DNA from: Victivallis lenta
GTDB lineage: Bacteria > Verrucomicrobiota > Lentisphaeria > Victivallales > Victivallaceae
DNA length: 52,345 nucleotides
Assembly: GCF_009695545.1 (NCBI RefSeq)
Contig: NZ_VUNS01000036.1
Coordinates: forward strand, 1 to 52,345
Reading direction: 5' to 3'
Positions 24,143 to 31,875 of this stretch are shown here, in pieces. The position numbers and the translations under genes were made by a program. Below the pieces are notes generated by a model, which made no database searches, was not told the DNA's origin, and saw nothing but the letters and a program-made list of their open reading frames with translations. Each line of letters begins with the position of its first letter. Positions within the stretch are counted from its first letter, which is position 1.

Positions 24143-25641
24143 TTCCGATGTCCTCCTATCTGTTCGTTCCGCACCTTGCCTGTCGCGCCTTTCTCCAGAT
24201 TCATGCCCTTGAGGATGGCATTCGCTCCCATACGTTTTTTGATGTTGAGAACTGCCTGCTGAAGACGCTTCTCCTTGTCCAGCTCCGCCTGTTCCGCCGC
24301 TTTCTTTTTTTTCAGCGCCTCGTAATCCGCGAAAAGATCGGGCTGCTCCTCCGGGGCAGCCGGGATGTCCTTCTCGTTAAGGACGTGCGCCGCCACAACG
24401 GTGATGCGCCGAACCAGCAGATTCGGATCGACGCGGCGGTCGAACAGTTTCATCATGGCATCCGTAATAATTCTGCCGGATGAGGTGAAGCGATCAAGGT
24501 TAACCGAGCCGTGTGCCTCCTTGGGAATCTCTCTGCCGTAATGGTCGATTCGAACCGGCCCGGCATATCTCATGCGGCGGTCCGAATCGGTCAGATTGGA
24601 GGCGTCATATCCCACGGTCAGGACCAGCTGATCGGTCACGAGATGTTTTTCCACGAGATCGAGCACCAGCTGGTCGGTCATCTCGCGAGCGACCAGTTTC
24701 CCTTTGTCAAATTCATACGGCTCCTGCAGAACCTGACCGGAACTGATGCTGTTGTTCTCCGGTTTGTATGCCTTGATCTCCGCGATAGTGACCGGCTCCC
24801 AGCCCCAGGCATGGTCGATCAGCAGTTCCGCATTGATGCCGAACATTCGGTAAAGCAAATCCTCATTTCGGACCGACATCCGGGCAACATCACCCATCGT
24901 GTACATCCCGGCGGCTTCCAGTTTGCTGGCATATCCTTTGCCGACTCTCCAAAAGTCTGTAAGCGGTCGGTGTGACCACATCTTTTCCCGGTAGGACTGC
25001 TCGTCCAGTTCGGCGATTCGGACGCCGTCCTTGTCTGCGGGAATGTGTTTCGCCACGATATCCATTGCGATTTTGGCGAGATACAGATTCGTGCCGATTC
25101 CCGCCGTGGCGGTGATTCCGGTATTGGCGAGCACCTCCCGGATCAGCTTCATCGTGAAATCATGGGCGGAGAGTTTGTAAAGTTTCAGATAAGAGGTCGC
25201 GTCGATGAACACCTCGTCGATGGAATAGACGTGGATGTCGTCCGGCGAGACGTATTTCAGGTAAATGCCGTAGATCTGCGAGCTGACCTCGATGTAACGG
25301 GCCATGCGCGGCACGGCGACGATGTAGTCCAGTTCCAGGGACGGGTTCGCCGCCAGTTCCGGGGCGCTCACGGACTTGCCGCTGAATCGGTGTCCCGGCG
25401 CGATGCGCTGCCGCTGGGCGTTGACCTGCCGGACCTTCTGCACCACTTCGAACAGGCGCGGCCGTCCGGGGATGCCGCAGGCTTTCAGCGCCGGGGAAAC
25501 CGCGAGACAGATCGTCTTGTCCGTCCGGGACTGGTCGGCAACCACAAGATTGGTCGTGAGCGGATCGAGCTTCCGGTCGGCACACTCCGCCGAGGCGTAA
25601 AAGGACTTCAGGTCAATGGCTATGTAGACGCGCGCTGTCAT
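24139..25641 (-). CDS. Y-family (UmuC/UvrX-like) translesion DNA polymerase
   Basis: 500 residues. IAIDLKSFYASAEC near residue 10 holds the first catalytic Asp and the FY steric-gate position. YSIDEVFIDATSYL near residue 110 holds the catalytic Asp-Glu pair. GIGTNLYLAKIAMDIVAKH is the fingers/palm helix and FWRVGKGYASKLEAAGMYTM a helix-hairpin-helix in the thumb. The long C-terminal region covers the little finger and a charged tail. It copies damaged DNA with low fidelity. The start at 25641 overlaps the DUF2293 stop as ATGA, and the end overlaps the YolD start. Because the upstream gene is cut by the tet(W) element, the polymerase has lost its native promoter connection. Confidence 0.92.
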   Translation of the reverse strand: MTARVYIAIDLKSFYASAECADRKLDPLTTNLVVADQSRTDKTICLAVSPALKACGIPGRPRLFEVVQKVRQVNAQRQRIAPGHRFSGKSVSAPELAANPSLELDYIVAVPRMARYIEVSSQIYGIYLKYVSPDDIHVYSIDEVFIDATSYLKLYKLSAHDFTMKLIREVLANTGITATAGIGTNLYLAKIAMDIVAKHIPADKDGVRIAELDEQSYREKMWSHRPLTDFWRVGKGYASKLEAAGMYTMGDVARMSVRNEDLLYRMFGINAELLIDHAWGWEPVTIAEIKAYKPENNSISSGQVLQEPYEFDKGKLVAREMTDQLVLDLVEKHLVTDQLVLTVGYDASNLTDSDRRMRYAGPVRIDHYGREIPKEAHGSVNLDRFTSSGRIITDAMMKLFDRRVDPNLLVRRITVVAAHVLNEKDIPAAPEEQPDLFADYEALKKKKAAEQAELDKEKRLQQAVLNIKKRMGANAILKGMNLEKGATGKVRNEQIGGHRK

Positions 25642-25862
25642 TGGTTTAGCACCTTGGCCAATGGGCACATAGTGAAATCAATATCTTCGCCGGAACGGTA
25701 TTTTTCAAGCAGAGACCTTGAGCGAACCGCCAATTTACGGCGCACCTCCCGCCGCTCGCCCTTGATTCTGGCAATGGACATATTGTCATACGCCGTTGTC
25801 TGATGACGCATCCATGCGATTACCGCAGCCTCCGCACGTTGTTGAGTGGGAATGACCGTCAA
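25638..25862 (-). pseudogene. DUF2293 gene, 3' fragment
   Basis: The frame encodes QRAEAAVIAWMRHQTTAYDN and KGERREVRRKLAVRSRSLLE, the conserved DUF2293 core. Upstream of about 25853 the sequence is that of the tet(W) element, and no ATG start is present (only TTG at 25862). The 5' part of the same gene lies at 34964-35512. Joining the two at the shared ATTCCCA-TC-ACAA core restores one protein of about 230 residues. It overlaps the polymerase start as ATGA. Confidence 0.85.
25839..25853. repeat. Left element/chromosome junction core
   Basis: TTGTTGAGTGGGAAT matches 35027-35041 (TTGTCGAATGGGAAT) at 13 of 15 positions. Both lie in the same codons of the split DUF2293 gene, so the crossover occurred within this segment. 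Confidence 0.75.
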
Positions 25863-25914
25863 AACGGCTCAAACCCGCATGAATACAGGGTTTTTGACCT
25901 GTCAATCTGCCTTG

Positions 25915-25932
25915 TGATACTGGATTGATACT
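25915..25932. repeat. Paired TGATACT sites, left end
   Basis: Two TGATACT heptamers whose starts are 11 bp apart. The right end has the same pair with the same spacing at 34911-34928. One helical turn of spacing near both ends suggests integrase arm-binding sites. Confidence 0.6.
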
Positions 25933-25978
25933 ATTCGTGTCAACCCGGTACACAAGAGAATGATTGCAAAGGGCAAGC

Positions 25979-26017
25979 AAGCCGCCCTGCTGAACGACAA
26001 ATTCAGCAGGGCGGCTT
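25979..26017. terminator. Strong hairpin after the XRE repressor gene
   Basis: A 16-bp perfect stem (AAGCCGCCCTGCTGAA and its complement) with a 7-nt loop, just beyond the repressor stop. It would insulate the element's left end from chromosomal transcription. Confidence 0.7.
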
Positions 26018-26025
26018 TGCTTGTC

Positions 26026-26583
26026 CTATTTTTCTTTTCTCCAAGGAACATAGTAGTCAAACCGTTTGCTGTCGTCACAGGTACACGGCCAGTTGATTTT
26101 CCATTCAAAGTATTCCTCCCTGGTAATTTCCCCGGCGTGAAGTTCCTGCTGACGCAAGAGCCATTCCCGCATGAACTCATCTACCAGCCCATAGTTGAAG
26201 TATATGCCCACGGGAGGTTGAGCGGGCCAGTCGTCCGTGTCATTGTAGCGGACGGCGGTATCATCGGAGGCCCCCGTCTTGCCGGGATTGCGGACAAGCT
26301 GAAACAAGCGGATGGAGCCGGGGCTGTCCTCGTCCAGCCAGAAGAATGTCCGCATGAAGTCCTCGGCGCAGCCAGGACGGAGCGTGTAGAAGTTCTGGAA
26401 GTCTACCCGAAGCGCCTGGGCAATCTTGTCCAGCAGTTCCCTTTTCGGAACACGGTAATTCGTTTCGTACTGGGCAATACGGTTGTCCGCTCCCTTTTCC
26501 TCAAAACCGACAGCCAGCCCCAATTCCTTTTGCGTCATGCCTCGAAAAGTTCGGATTTTCTTGATTTTTTCTCCTACTGTCAT
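26026..26583 (-). CDS. XRE family repressor of the mobile element
   Basis: 185 residues. The N-terminal helix-turn-helix MTVGEKIKKIRTFRGMTQKE, then LGLAVGF and RIAQYETNYRVPKRELLDKI, is a Cro/C1-type domain. The C-terminal ~120 residues are acidic with aromatic clusters, as in the regulators that sit at the left end of Firmicutes mobilizable elements. Start ATG 26583 with GGTGGA upstream; the longer reading adds an implausible hydrophobic leader that crosses the operator region. It is divergent from xis-int, and the three repeats at 26642-26725 between them are its likely operators. Confidence 0.85.
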   Translation of the reverse strand: MTVGEKIKKIRTFRGMTQKELGLAVGFEEKGADNRIAQYETNYRVPKRELLDKIAQALRVDFQNFYTLRPGCAEDFMRTFFWLDEDSPGSIRLFQLVRNPGKTGASDDTAVRYNDTDDWPAQPPVGIYFNYGLVDEFMREWLLRQQELHAGEITREEYFEWKINWPCTCDDSKRFDYYVPWRKEK

Positions 26584-26641
26584 ATGTTCCACCGCCTTTG
26601 AACATAGTATAGCGCAAATAAGCGAAATACGCAAGAGAAAA

Positions 26642-26725
26642 ATTAACAAAATTGCGAAATTTCCTCTTGACATTAACAACCATGCGAATGTATAATAAGG
26701 ACGTTGGCATTAACAATTTTGCGAA
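26642..26725. promoter_or_regulatory. Three operator-like repeats and the xis-int promoter
   Basis: ATTAACAA-nnn-TGCGAA occurs at 26642-26658, 26672-26688 and 26709-26725. Between them TTGACA (26667-26672) and TATAAT (26691-26696), separated by 18 bp, form a near-consensus promoter towards xis. The middle repeat covers its spacer, so binding would block transcription. Confidence 0.7.
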
Positions 26726-26747
26726 TAAGAAGCGAGGAGGTGAAAAC

Positions 26748-26936
26748 ATGAGCAAGGAACTGTTTGTACGGGCCGAGGAAGTGGCCGGGGTGCTGGGTAT
26801 CTCCAAACCCTACGCCTACAAGCTGGTGCGGGAGATGAACGAGGAACTGAAGCAGAAGGGTTTCCTCACCATCCCCGGACGGGTGAGCAGGAATTACTTT
26901 GAGGAAAAGTTCTATGGACTGCGGGAAAATCAGTAA
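26748..26936 (+). CDS. xis: Excisionase-type helix-turn-helix protein
   Basis: 62 residues: MSKELFVRAEEVAGVLGISK followed by PYAYKLVREMNEELK is a winged helix-turn-helix of the MerR/excisionase type. GFLTIPGRVSRNYFEEKFYG forms the wing and last helix. Such proteins bend DNA at attachment sites and steer the integrase towards excision. It has an excellent ribosome-binding site (GAGGAGGTG) and sits 12 bp before int. The start at 26748 is chosen over an upstream in-frame ATG that would include operator sequence. Confidence 0.85.
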   Translation: MSKELFVRAEEVAGVLGISKPYAYKLVREMNEELKQKGFLTIPGRVSRNYFEEKFYGLRENQ

Positions 26937-26948
26937 GGAGGGAACAAA

Positions 26949-28025
26949 ATGCCAGCATACAAAGACAAGGCCAAAGGCACATGGTATGCGTCCTTTTACT
27001 TTGAGAACTGGACAGGGAAAAAGGAAAAGAAGATGAAACGGGGTTTCAAGACCAAGCGGGAGGCGCTGGAGTGGGAACGGACGTTCCTGCAACAGCAGAC
27101 CGCTGACCTGGATATGACCTTTGAGAGTTTCGTGGCGCTCTACGCTACGGACATGAAAGGCCGTATCAAGGAGAACACCTGGGGGACGAAAGAGCATATC
27201 CTCTACAAGAAGCTGGTGCCATACTTCGGCAAGCGGAAAATGAGCGAGATTAGTTCTAAAGAGGTCATGGCGTGGCAAAGCGAAATGCTCAACTACCGGG
27301 ACAAGAACGGCAAGCCCTACTCCCCCGTTTACTTGAAAACGCTGCACAATCAGTTGAGCGCCGTTTTCAATCATGCGGTGAAGCACTACAAGCTGAAAGC
27401 CAACCCCGCCGCCCAGGTGGGCAACATGGGCAAGGCCAAGGGCCGGGAAATGCTGTTCTGGACGAAAGCGGAGTATCTGAAATTTGCTGACGCTATGATG
27501 GACAAGCCCCTCTCCTACTATACCTTTGAAATGCTCTACTGGTGCGGTATCCGGGAGGGGGAATTGCTGGCCCTCACCCCTGGGGACTTCGACTTTGAGA
27601 AGCAGACGGTTTCCATCTCAAAATCCTATCAGCGTATCAAGGGCCAGGATGTAGTCACCGACCCCAAGACCGCCAAGAGCAACAGGGTCATTCAAATGCC
27701 CGCTTTCCTCTGTGAAGAAATGGAGGACTACATCAAGAGCCTGTATGCCGCAAAGCCGACAGACCGCATTTTCCCCGTGACGAAATCCTACCTTCACCGG
27801 GAGATGGACAGGGGAGCGAAAGAGGCGGGGGTCAAGCGGATCAGGATTCACGACCTCCGACACAGCCACATTTCCCTGCTGATTGACATGGGCTTCACCG
27901 CCCTGGCAATCGCTGACCGGGTGGGACATGAAAGTATCGACATCACCTACCGCTACGCTCACCTGTTTCCCACCCGGCAGGCGGAGATGGCGAACAAACT
28001 GGACATGGAGCGAAAGGGGGCTTAA
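26949..28025 (+). CDS. int: Tyrosine integrase of the tet(W) element
   Basis: 358 residues. N-terminal AP2-like arm-binding segment (KGTWYASFYFENWTGKKEKK), core-binding domain (residues ~55-150), then the catalytic domain: Arg in YWCGIREGELLAL, His-x-x-Arg in IHDLRHSHISLL, His in RVGHESIDITY and Tyr in RYAHLFPTRQ. It integrates and excises the element at the 15-bp core in the DUF2293 gene, using the TGATACT pairs as probable arm sites. Follows xis after 12 bp with AAGGAGGG upstream. Confidence 0.93.
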   Translation: MPAYKDKAKGTWYASFYFENWTGKKEKKMKRGFKTKREALEWERTFLQQQTADLDMTFESFVALYATDMKGRIKENTWGTKEHILYKKLVPYFGKRKMSEISSKEVMAWQSEMLNYRDKNGKPYSPVYLKTLHNQLSAVFNHAVKHYKLKANPAAQVGNMGKAKGREMLFWTKAEYLKFADAMMDKPLSYYTFEMLYWCGIREGELLALTPGDFDFEKQTVSISKSYQRIKGQDVVTDPKTAKSNRVIQMPAFLCEEMEDYIKSLYAAKPTDRIFPVTKSYLHREMDRGAKEAGVKRIRIHDLRHSHISLLIDMGFTALAIADRVGHESIDITYRYAHLFPTRQAEMANKLDMERKGA

Positions 28026-28028
28026 ATC

Positions 28029-28349
28029 ATGTCTGCAAAGAACCTTGACAACCACAACCGATGGAGAAGCAAAACCATAGCGTTCCGGGTGTCCCCGGAG
28101 GAAAACGAACAGATTGAGATTGCCGTCCGCCTCTCCGGGCTGACCAAGCAGGACTACATCACCCGGCGGCTCTTAGACCGGGCCGTGGTGGTGCAGGGCA
28201 ATCCCAGGGTCTACAAGGCCCTGCGTGACCAACTCGCCGCCGTCCTGGGGGAACTGCGGCGCATTGAGGCCGGGGGCGGCGTGGGGGATGAACTTCTCGC
28301 CACCATTGACCTTATCTCGATGACGCTGGGCGGCATGAAGGAGGATTGA
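28029..28349 (+). CDS. MobC-like mobilization accessory protein
   Basis: 106 residues. IAFRVSPEENEQIEIAVRLS with LTKQDYITRRLL matches the ribbon-helix-helix start of MobC/relaxosome proteins that help the relaxase open DNA at oriT. The rest is helical (LRDQLAAVLGELRRIEAGGG). It lies 3 bp after int and 7 bp before the ATPase gene, within one operon. Its role in mobilisation is inferred from family and from the relaxase gene downstream. Confidence 0.75.
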   Translation: MSAKNLDNHNRWRSKTIAFRVSPEENEQIEIAVRLSGLTKQDYITRRLLDRAVVVQGNPRVYKALRDQLAAVLGELRRIEAGGGVGDELLATIDLISMTLGGMKED

Positions 28350-28356
28350 TAGATTG

Positions 28357-29511
28357 ATGGATTCCAGAGAAACGAAAAGGACTGTCCCGGTTCCGTCTGT
28401 TGGCGCAGACGGGGAACAGCCCATTTCACAAACAACTATCAAAAGTATAGCAGAGGAAACGGCTGAAAACAACCCCCAAGAGGAAAGTTTGGAAGAAATG
28501 CTCCGAGATATGCGGCGCATGAGCGACTCGGCTTACCTCCACACGGTTTCTATGAACGACCTTTACCAGAACATCTACCAGAGCAGACCGCCCGTCATTG
28601 ACGGTCTGCTCTACCCTGGGACATACCTCTTTGCGGGAGCGCCCAAGGTGGGCAAGTCGTTCCTGATGGCCCAGCTTGCCTACCATGTCAGCACCGGCCT
28701 CCCGCTGTGGGACTATCCCGTTCACAAGGGGACTGTCCTCTATCTGGCGCTGGAGGACGATCACCGCCGCTTGCAGGGGCGGCTATACCGAATGTTCGGC
28801 ACAGAGGGCACCAACGACCTGCTCTTTGCGGTCTACGCCAAGCAGCTCGGCGTTGGCCTGGAGGAACAGCTAAAGAAGTTCGTCCGGGAACACCCGGACA
28901 CCAAGCTGATTATCATTGACACCCTCCAGAAAATCCGAGAGGCTGGCGGGGATAAGTACAGCTACGCCAACGATTACGAGGTGGTGGGGAAACTGAAACG
29001 ATTTGCCGATGATTGCGGCGTCTGCCTCCTGCTGGTACATCACACCCGGAAACAACAGGCCGATGATAAGTTCGATATGATCTCCGGCACCAACGGACTG
29101 GCGGGAGCAGCGGACGGAGCCTTTCTTCTTCAAAAGGAGAAGCGGACGGACGGCAACGCCGTTCTGGACGTGGCCGGGCGTGACCAGCAAGACCAGCGAT
29201 TCTATCTTACCAAGGACAAGGAACGGCTGATATGGACGCTGGAGCGTACGGAAACGGAGGCATGGACAGAGCCGCCCGACCCGGTGCTGGAGGCCGTAGC
29301 CGCCCTTGTAACAGCGGAAAGCCCCTCTTGGGCAGGGACGGCCACAGAACTGGCGGCGGCGCTCCAGACTGACATGAAGCCCAATGCCCTGGCAATGCGG
29401 CTGAATGTCCGGGCCGGGAAGCTGCTGACAGACTACCACATCCGCTATGAGAACAGCAGGAGCCACGCCGGGAGAAGTATCAGCCTGACGCTGGAACCGC
29501 CCCAGGCGTGA
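28357..29511 (+). CDS. RepA-like AAA ATPase
   Basis: 384 residues of the RecA-fold group that includes the plasmid helicase RepA. LFAGAPKVGKSFLMAQLAYH is the Walker A P-loop (about residue 95), VLYLALEDDHRRLQGRLYRM the family's A'-type Glu-Asp segment, LIIIDTLQKIR the Walker B, and LLLVHHTRKQ the following motif. The last ~80 residues look like a winged helix. It probably drives replication or unwinding of the excised or transferring DNA. The ATG at 28357 is preferred, with GGAGG in the preceding gene's last codons. Confidence 0.85.
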   Translation: MDSRETKRTVPVPSVGADGEQPISQTTIKSIAEETAENNPQEESLEEMLRDMRRMSDSAYLHTVSMNDLYQNIYQSRPPVIDGLLYPGTYLFAGAPKVGKSFLMAQLAYHVSTGLPLWDYPVHKGTVLYLALEDDHRRLQGRLYRMFGTEGTNDLLFAVYAKQLGVGLEEQLKKFVREHPDTKLIIIDTLQKIREAGGDKYSYANDYEVVGKLKRFADDCGVCLLLVHHTRKQQADDKFDMISGTNGLAGAADGAFLLQKEKRTDGNAVLDVAGRDQQDQRFYLTKDKERLIWTLERTETEAWTEPPDPVLEAVAALVTAESPSWAGTATELAAALQTDMKPNALAMRLNVRAGKLLTDYHIRYENSRSHAGRSISLTLEPPQA

Positions 29512-30021
29512 CGACCGTGACGGCTTTTTTGAGGGCGGGGGCGGTGTCTGAAACATCGTCACAGTCGTCACGGCTGTCACAGGGAGCGGCCCCAGACGTT
29601 TCCCACCCCCACCGCAACCCAGCGAAGCGGTTGCGGTGGGGAGAGGAGGGGCAAGGGAGCGGAGTGAGGGATGGACACAAGGCCGTCCCGAATGGAGCGG
29701 ACTTTGACCCGACGAGGTGCAGGGTGCCCTTTTCTGCGAAGTATACCCTGCGGGTAAAAGGGCGGCCCTGCTGGGGGAGGCAACCGCACACCGAGCCGCA
29801 GCGAGGCGTTTCGGAGGCCAACCGCCGCTTGCGGCGGCTCTTAGGCCGGAGATGTTGCCGGGGACAAAGCCCCCACACCCCCTCGGAGAGCCCACGACAC
29901 TTTGCAGCCCGAAGGGATGAAAGTGTCATAGTGGGTTATTACACTTCCCGCAGGAAGTGCCTCCCCTGAACTTCCGTCCTCGATCAACAACCCAACATCT
30001 GAAACAGGAGGATTTTTGCCT
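29512..30021. other. Non-coding GC-rich segment with hairpins and oriT
   Basis: 510 bp without a supportable gene. Repeats of GTCACG/GTCACAG cluster at 29515-29580. A 13-bp perfect stem occupies 29607-29641 (CCCCACCGCAACC and complement), usable as a terminator of the int-repA transcript. The right part holds the oriT candidate. Confidence 0.55.
29896..29957 (+). other. Candidate oriT of MobV type
   Basis: GACACTTT (29896-29903) and AAAGTGTC (29920-29927) form an inverted repeat. Directly after it TAGTGGGTTATTACACTT (29929-29946) resembles the nick-region pattern TAGTGTGTTATACTTT of pMV158-type MobV origins, and ACTTCC-cgca-GGAAGT follows as a small hairpin. It lies immediately upstream of the MobV relaxase gene, the usual location. 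Confidence 0.6.
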
Positions 30022-31365
30022 ATGGCGAGAGGCGACGGTATTGACCGTATCAACGCAAGAAATATGAGGCTGACCGAAACCAAGATCGGCAACACCCAGC
30101 AGCACAATGAGCGTGAGAAAGATTCCTATGTCAACCAAGACATTGTATTAGAGCGGACGCCGCTCAATGTCCATTTCAAAACCCCGTCCGCTGGGTATCG
30201 GGAGATATTTGCTCAAATGGAGGCTGATGGCGTGATTTCCACCCGTGGTATCAAGGAGGACGCCTTTCGATACAGTGAGCTGGTCTTTGACGTAAACTCC
30301 GCTTACTTCTACAATCACGGCGGGTATGACTTCGCAAAACAATTTTACACCGAAGCCTATAAAGCCGCAATCAAAATCGTGGGTGGAGAGCAGTATATTT
30401 TGTCGGCGGTCATGCACGCCGACGAGCGCAACCGGGCCATGTCCGAGGCGCTGGGGGAGGACGTGTACCACTACCACCTCCATGTGGTCTATATCCCGGT
30501 GGTGGAGAAGGAGATACGCTGGACAAAGCGGTGTAAGGACAAGTCCCTGGTGGGAAAGGTCAAGGAAACGATCATGCAGGTGAGCATGAGTAAGAAGTGG
30601 GCGTCCAAGTCCATTCTGGACGAAGCTACCGGAGAACCGCTATGCACAGCTAAGGGCAAGCCCGTCCTACGAAAGTCGTACAGTGTCCTGCAAGACGATT
30701 TCTTTGAGCATATGCGCTCCGCTGGCTATGACAATGTAGAGCGCGGGGAGCGTGGCAGTTCCGAGGAACATCTGACTGTTATGCAGTTCAAGACGGAGCG
30801 TGAGCAGGAACGGCTTGCACAGCTTCAAGAGGCATCGGCGCTGGCCCAGGTTGAGGCCGACCAAAAGAATAAGGAGGCGGCAGCAGCCGAGAAGAAAGCG
30901 GCCCAGGCCAGGGCAAAGCTGGACGATGTAGCTCCCTTGCTCAAGGGCATGGAAAAGCTGGCGGCGGACTTCTCCGACGATTCAGAGCGGACGCTGCCGG
31001 AGGCGGGGCCGCTGGAATCGGCCAAGTCTTACCGAGAGAAGAAGGCCAAGCCCCTTTGGGAGAAAATCGTCAAAGTGCTGCGCTCCGTCTATCGGGCCTA
31101 TTTCGACCTCAAAAGCAGGTTTGAGCGGTTGCAAAGCGCCTATGATCGGGAGGTCAGCAAGAACGGCTCTCTTTCCACCAGGATTTACGAGGTCTGCGCC
31201 GAGAGGGACGGCTTAAAAGGACAGGTCAGGGACTATGAGCGGGTCAGACGGGCCATTGGCCCAGAACAGGCGGACAAGATATTGGAGGCTGTTTACCAGC
31301 AGGAACAGGCTGAAAAGGAACGGAAACGGGCCGCAAGGCCCAAAATGAGAGTAGGCGCACGATAA
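30022..31365 (+). CDS. mobV: MobV family relaxase (Pre/Mob)
   Basis: 447 residues. The N-terminal ~200 carry the relaxase fold: an early ARNMRLTETKIGNTQQHNER segment, catalytic region around YFYNHGGYDFAKQFY, and the metal-binding histidine motif DVYHYHLHVVYIPV (HxHxH-type). It nicks oriT and pilots single-stranded DNA. The second half is a long charged coiled coil (about residues 260-330 and 360-440), typical of Pre/Mob. ATG 30022 with ACAGGAGG about 12 nt upstream. The element has no coupling or secretion genes, so a co-resident conjugative system is needed. Confidence 0.9.
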   Translation: MARGDGIDRINARNMRLTETKIGNTQQHNEREKDSYVNQDIVLERTPLNVHFKTPSAGYREIFAQMEADGVISTRGIKEDAFRYSELVFDVNSAYFYNHGGYDFAKQFYTEAYKAAIKIVGGEQYILSAVMHADERNRAMSEALGEDVYHYHLHVVYIPVVEKEIRWTKRCKDKSLVGKVKETIMQVSMSKKWASKSILDEATGEPLCTAKGKPVLRKSYSVLQDDFFEHMRSAGYDNVERGERGSSEEHLTVMQFKTEREQERLAQLQEASALAQVEADQKNKEAAAAEKKAAQARAKLDDVAPLLKGMEKLAADFSDDSERTLPEAGPLESAKSYREKKAKPLWEKIVKVLRSVYRAYFDLKSRFERLQSAYDREVSKNGSLSTRIYEVCAERDGLKGQVRDYERVRRAIGPEQADKILEAVYQQEQAEKERKRAARPKMRVGAR

Positions 31366-31387
31366 TCAAAAAAATGGAGGTAACATT

Positions 31388-31502
31388 ATGGAAAAGTACA
31401 TCTTCGACGAGAGCAACGGCCTGTGGTATGAGTTGCAGAGGAACTAACAATATCCGGGCGTGTGCGGCGGAAATCGTGGACACAGAAATTATTTGCGCAT
31501 GA
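31388..31502 (+). pseudogene. tnpV remnant with internal deletion
   Basis: Starts MEKYIFDESNGLWYELQ, the N-terminus of the TnpV protein common in Firmicutes transposons, with GGAGG upstream. It stops after 19 residues. In a shifted frame the following bases encode NIRACAAEIVDTEIICA, the usual TnpV C-terminus. The central ~85 codons have therefore been deleted. Confidence 0.7.
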
Positions 31503-31570
31503 GGCCCCAAATCGAAGGGTGTCCCGGTGAATGCCCTCCTGATTTATTTGGGACAGCGGGTAAAAACTTC

Positions 31571-31599
31571 TTGCATTTTAGAGTGTACTATGCTATATT
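31571..31599 (+). promoter_or_regulatory. Promoter for tet(W)
   Basis: TTGCAT (31571-31576), a 17-bp spacer and TATATT (31594-31599), about 280 bp before the tet(W) start and directly upstream of the leader region. Confidence 0.6.
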
Positions 31600-31631
31600 G
31601 CTGTCATCCTGATTTGAGGAGTCTATTCAAC

Positions 31632-31843
31632 ATGCGGCAAGGTATTCTTAAATAAAATTTGATAATGGGCACAAAAATAATTGCCCCTTGCAGGGGCTTG
31701 GTTTTTGTACCCAATTTAAGAATGCTTTTGCCTTTTTATCAAATATCGTGACGGATAACGGCTCATGTTAGCTGAATGCGTTTCCATGTATCCGAAGTCA
31801 TGATCCCCAGTGGTAAAAGTATTTTACTGCTGGGGATTTTTAT
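31632..31843 (+). promoter_or_regulatory. tet(W) leader: short peptides and attenuators
   Basis: A 7-codon ORF (MRQGILK, 31632-31655) with TGAGGAG upstream overlaps a large stem: GGCA...ATTCTTAAAT (31636-31653) pairs with ATTTAAGAAT...TGCC (31712-31732), enclosing GGGCACAAAAA/TTTTTGTACCC and CCCC/GGGG arms, and is followed by TTTTT. A second 12-codon ORF (MLAECVSMYPKS, 31765-31803) precedes another hairpin, CCCCAG...CTGGGG (31805-31835), followed by ATTTTT. This resembles the ribosome-stalling attenuation known for ribosomal-protection tet genes. Confidence 0.65.
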
Positions 31844-31875
31844 GCCCTTTGGGGCTGTAAAGGGAGGACAATCAC

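Noticed and set aside
29508-29969. 153-codon frame between the RepA-like ATPase and the relaxase
   Set aside because: It crosses hairpins and the oriT candidate, has no ribosome-binding site and an arginine/proline-rich composition.
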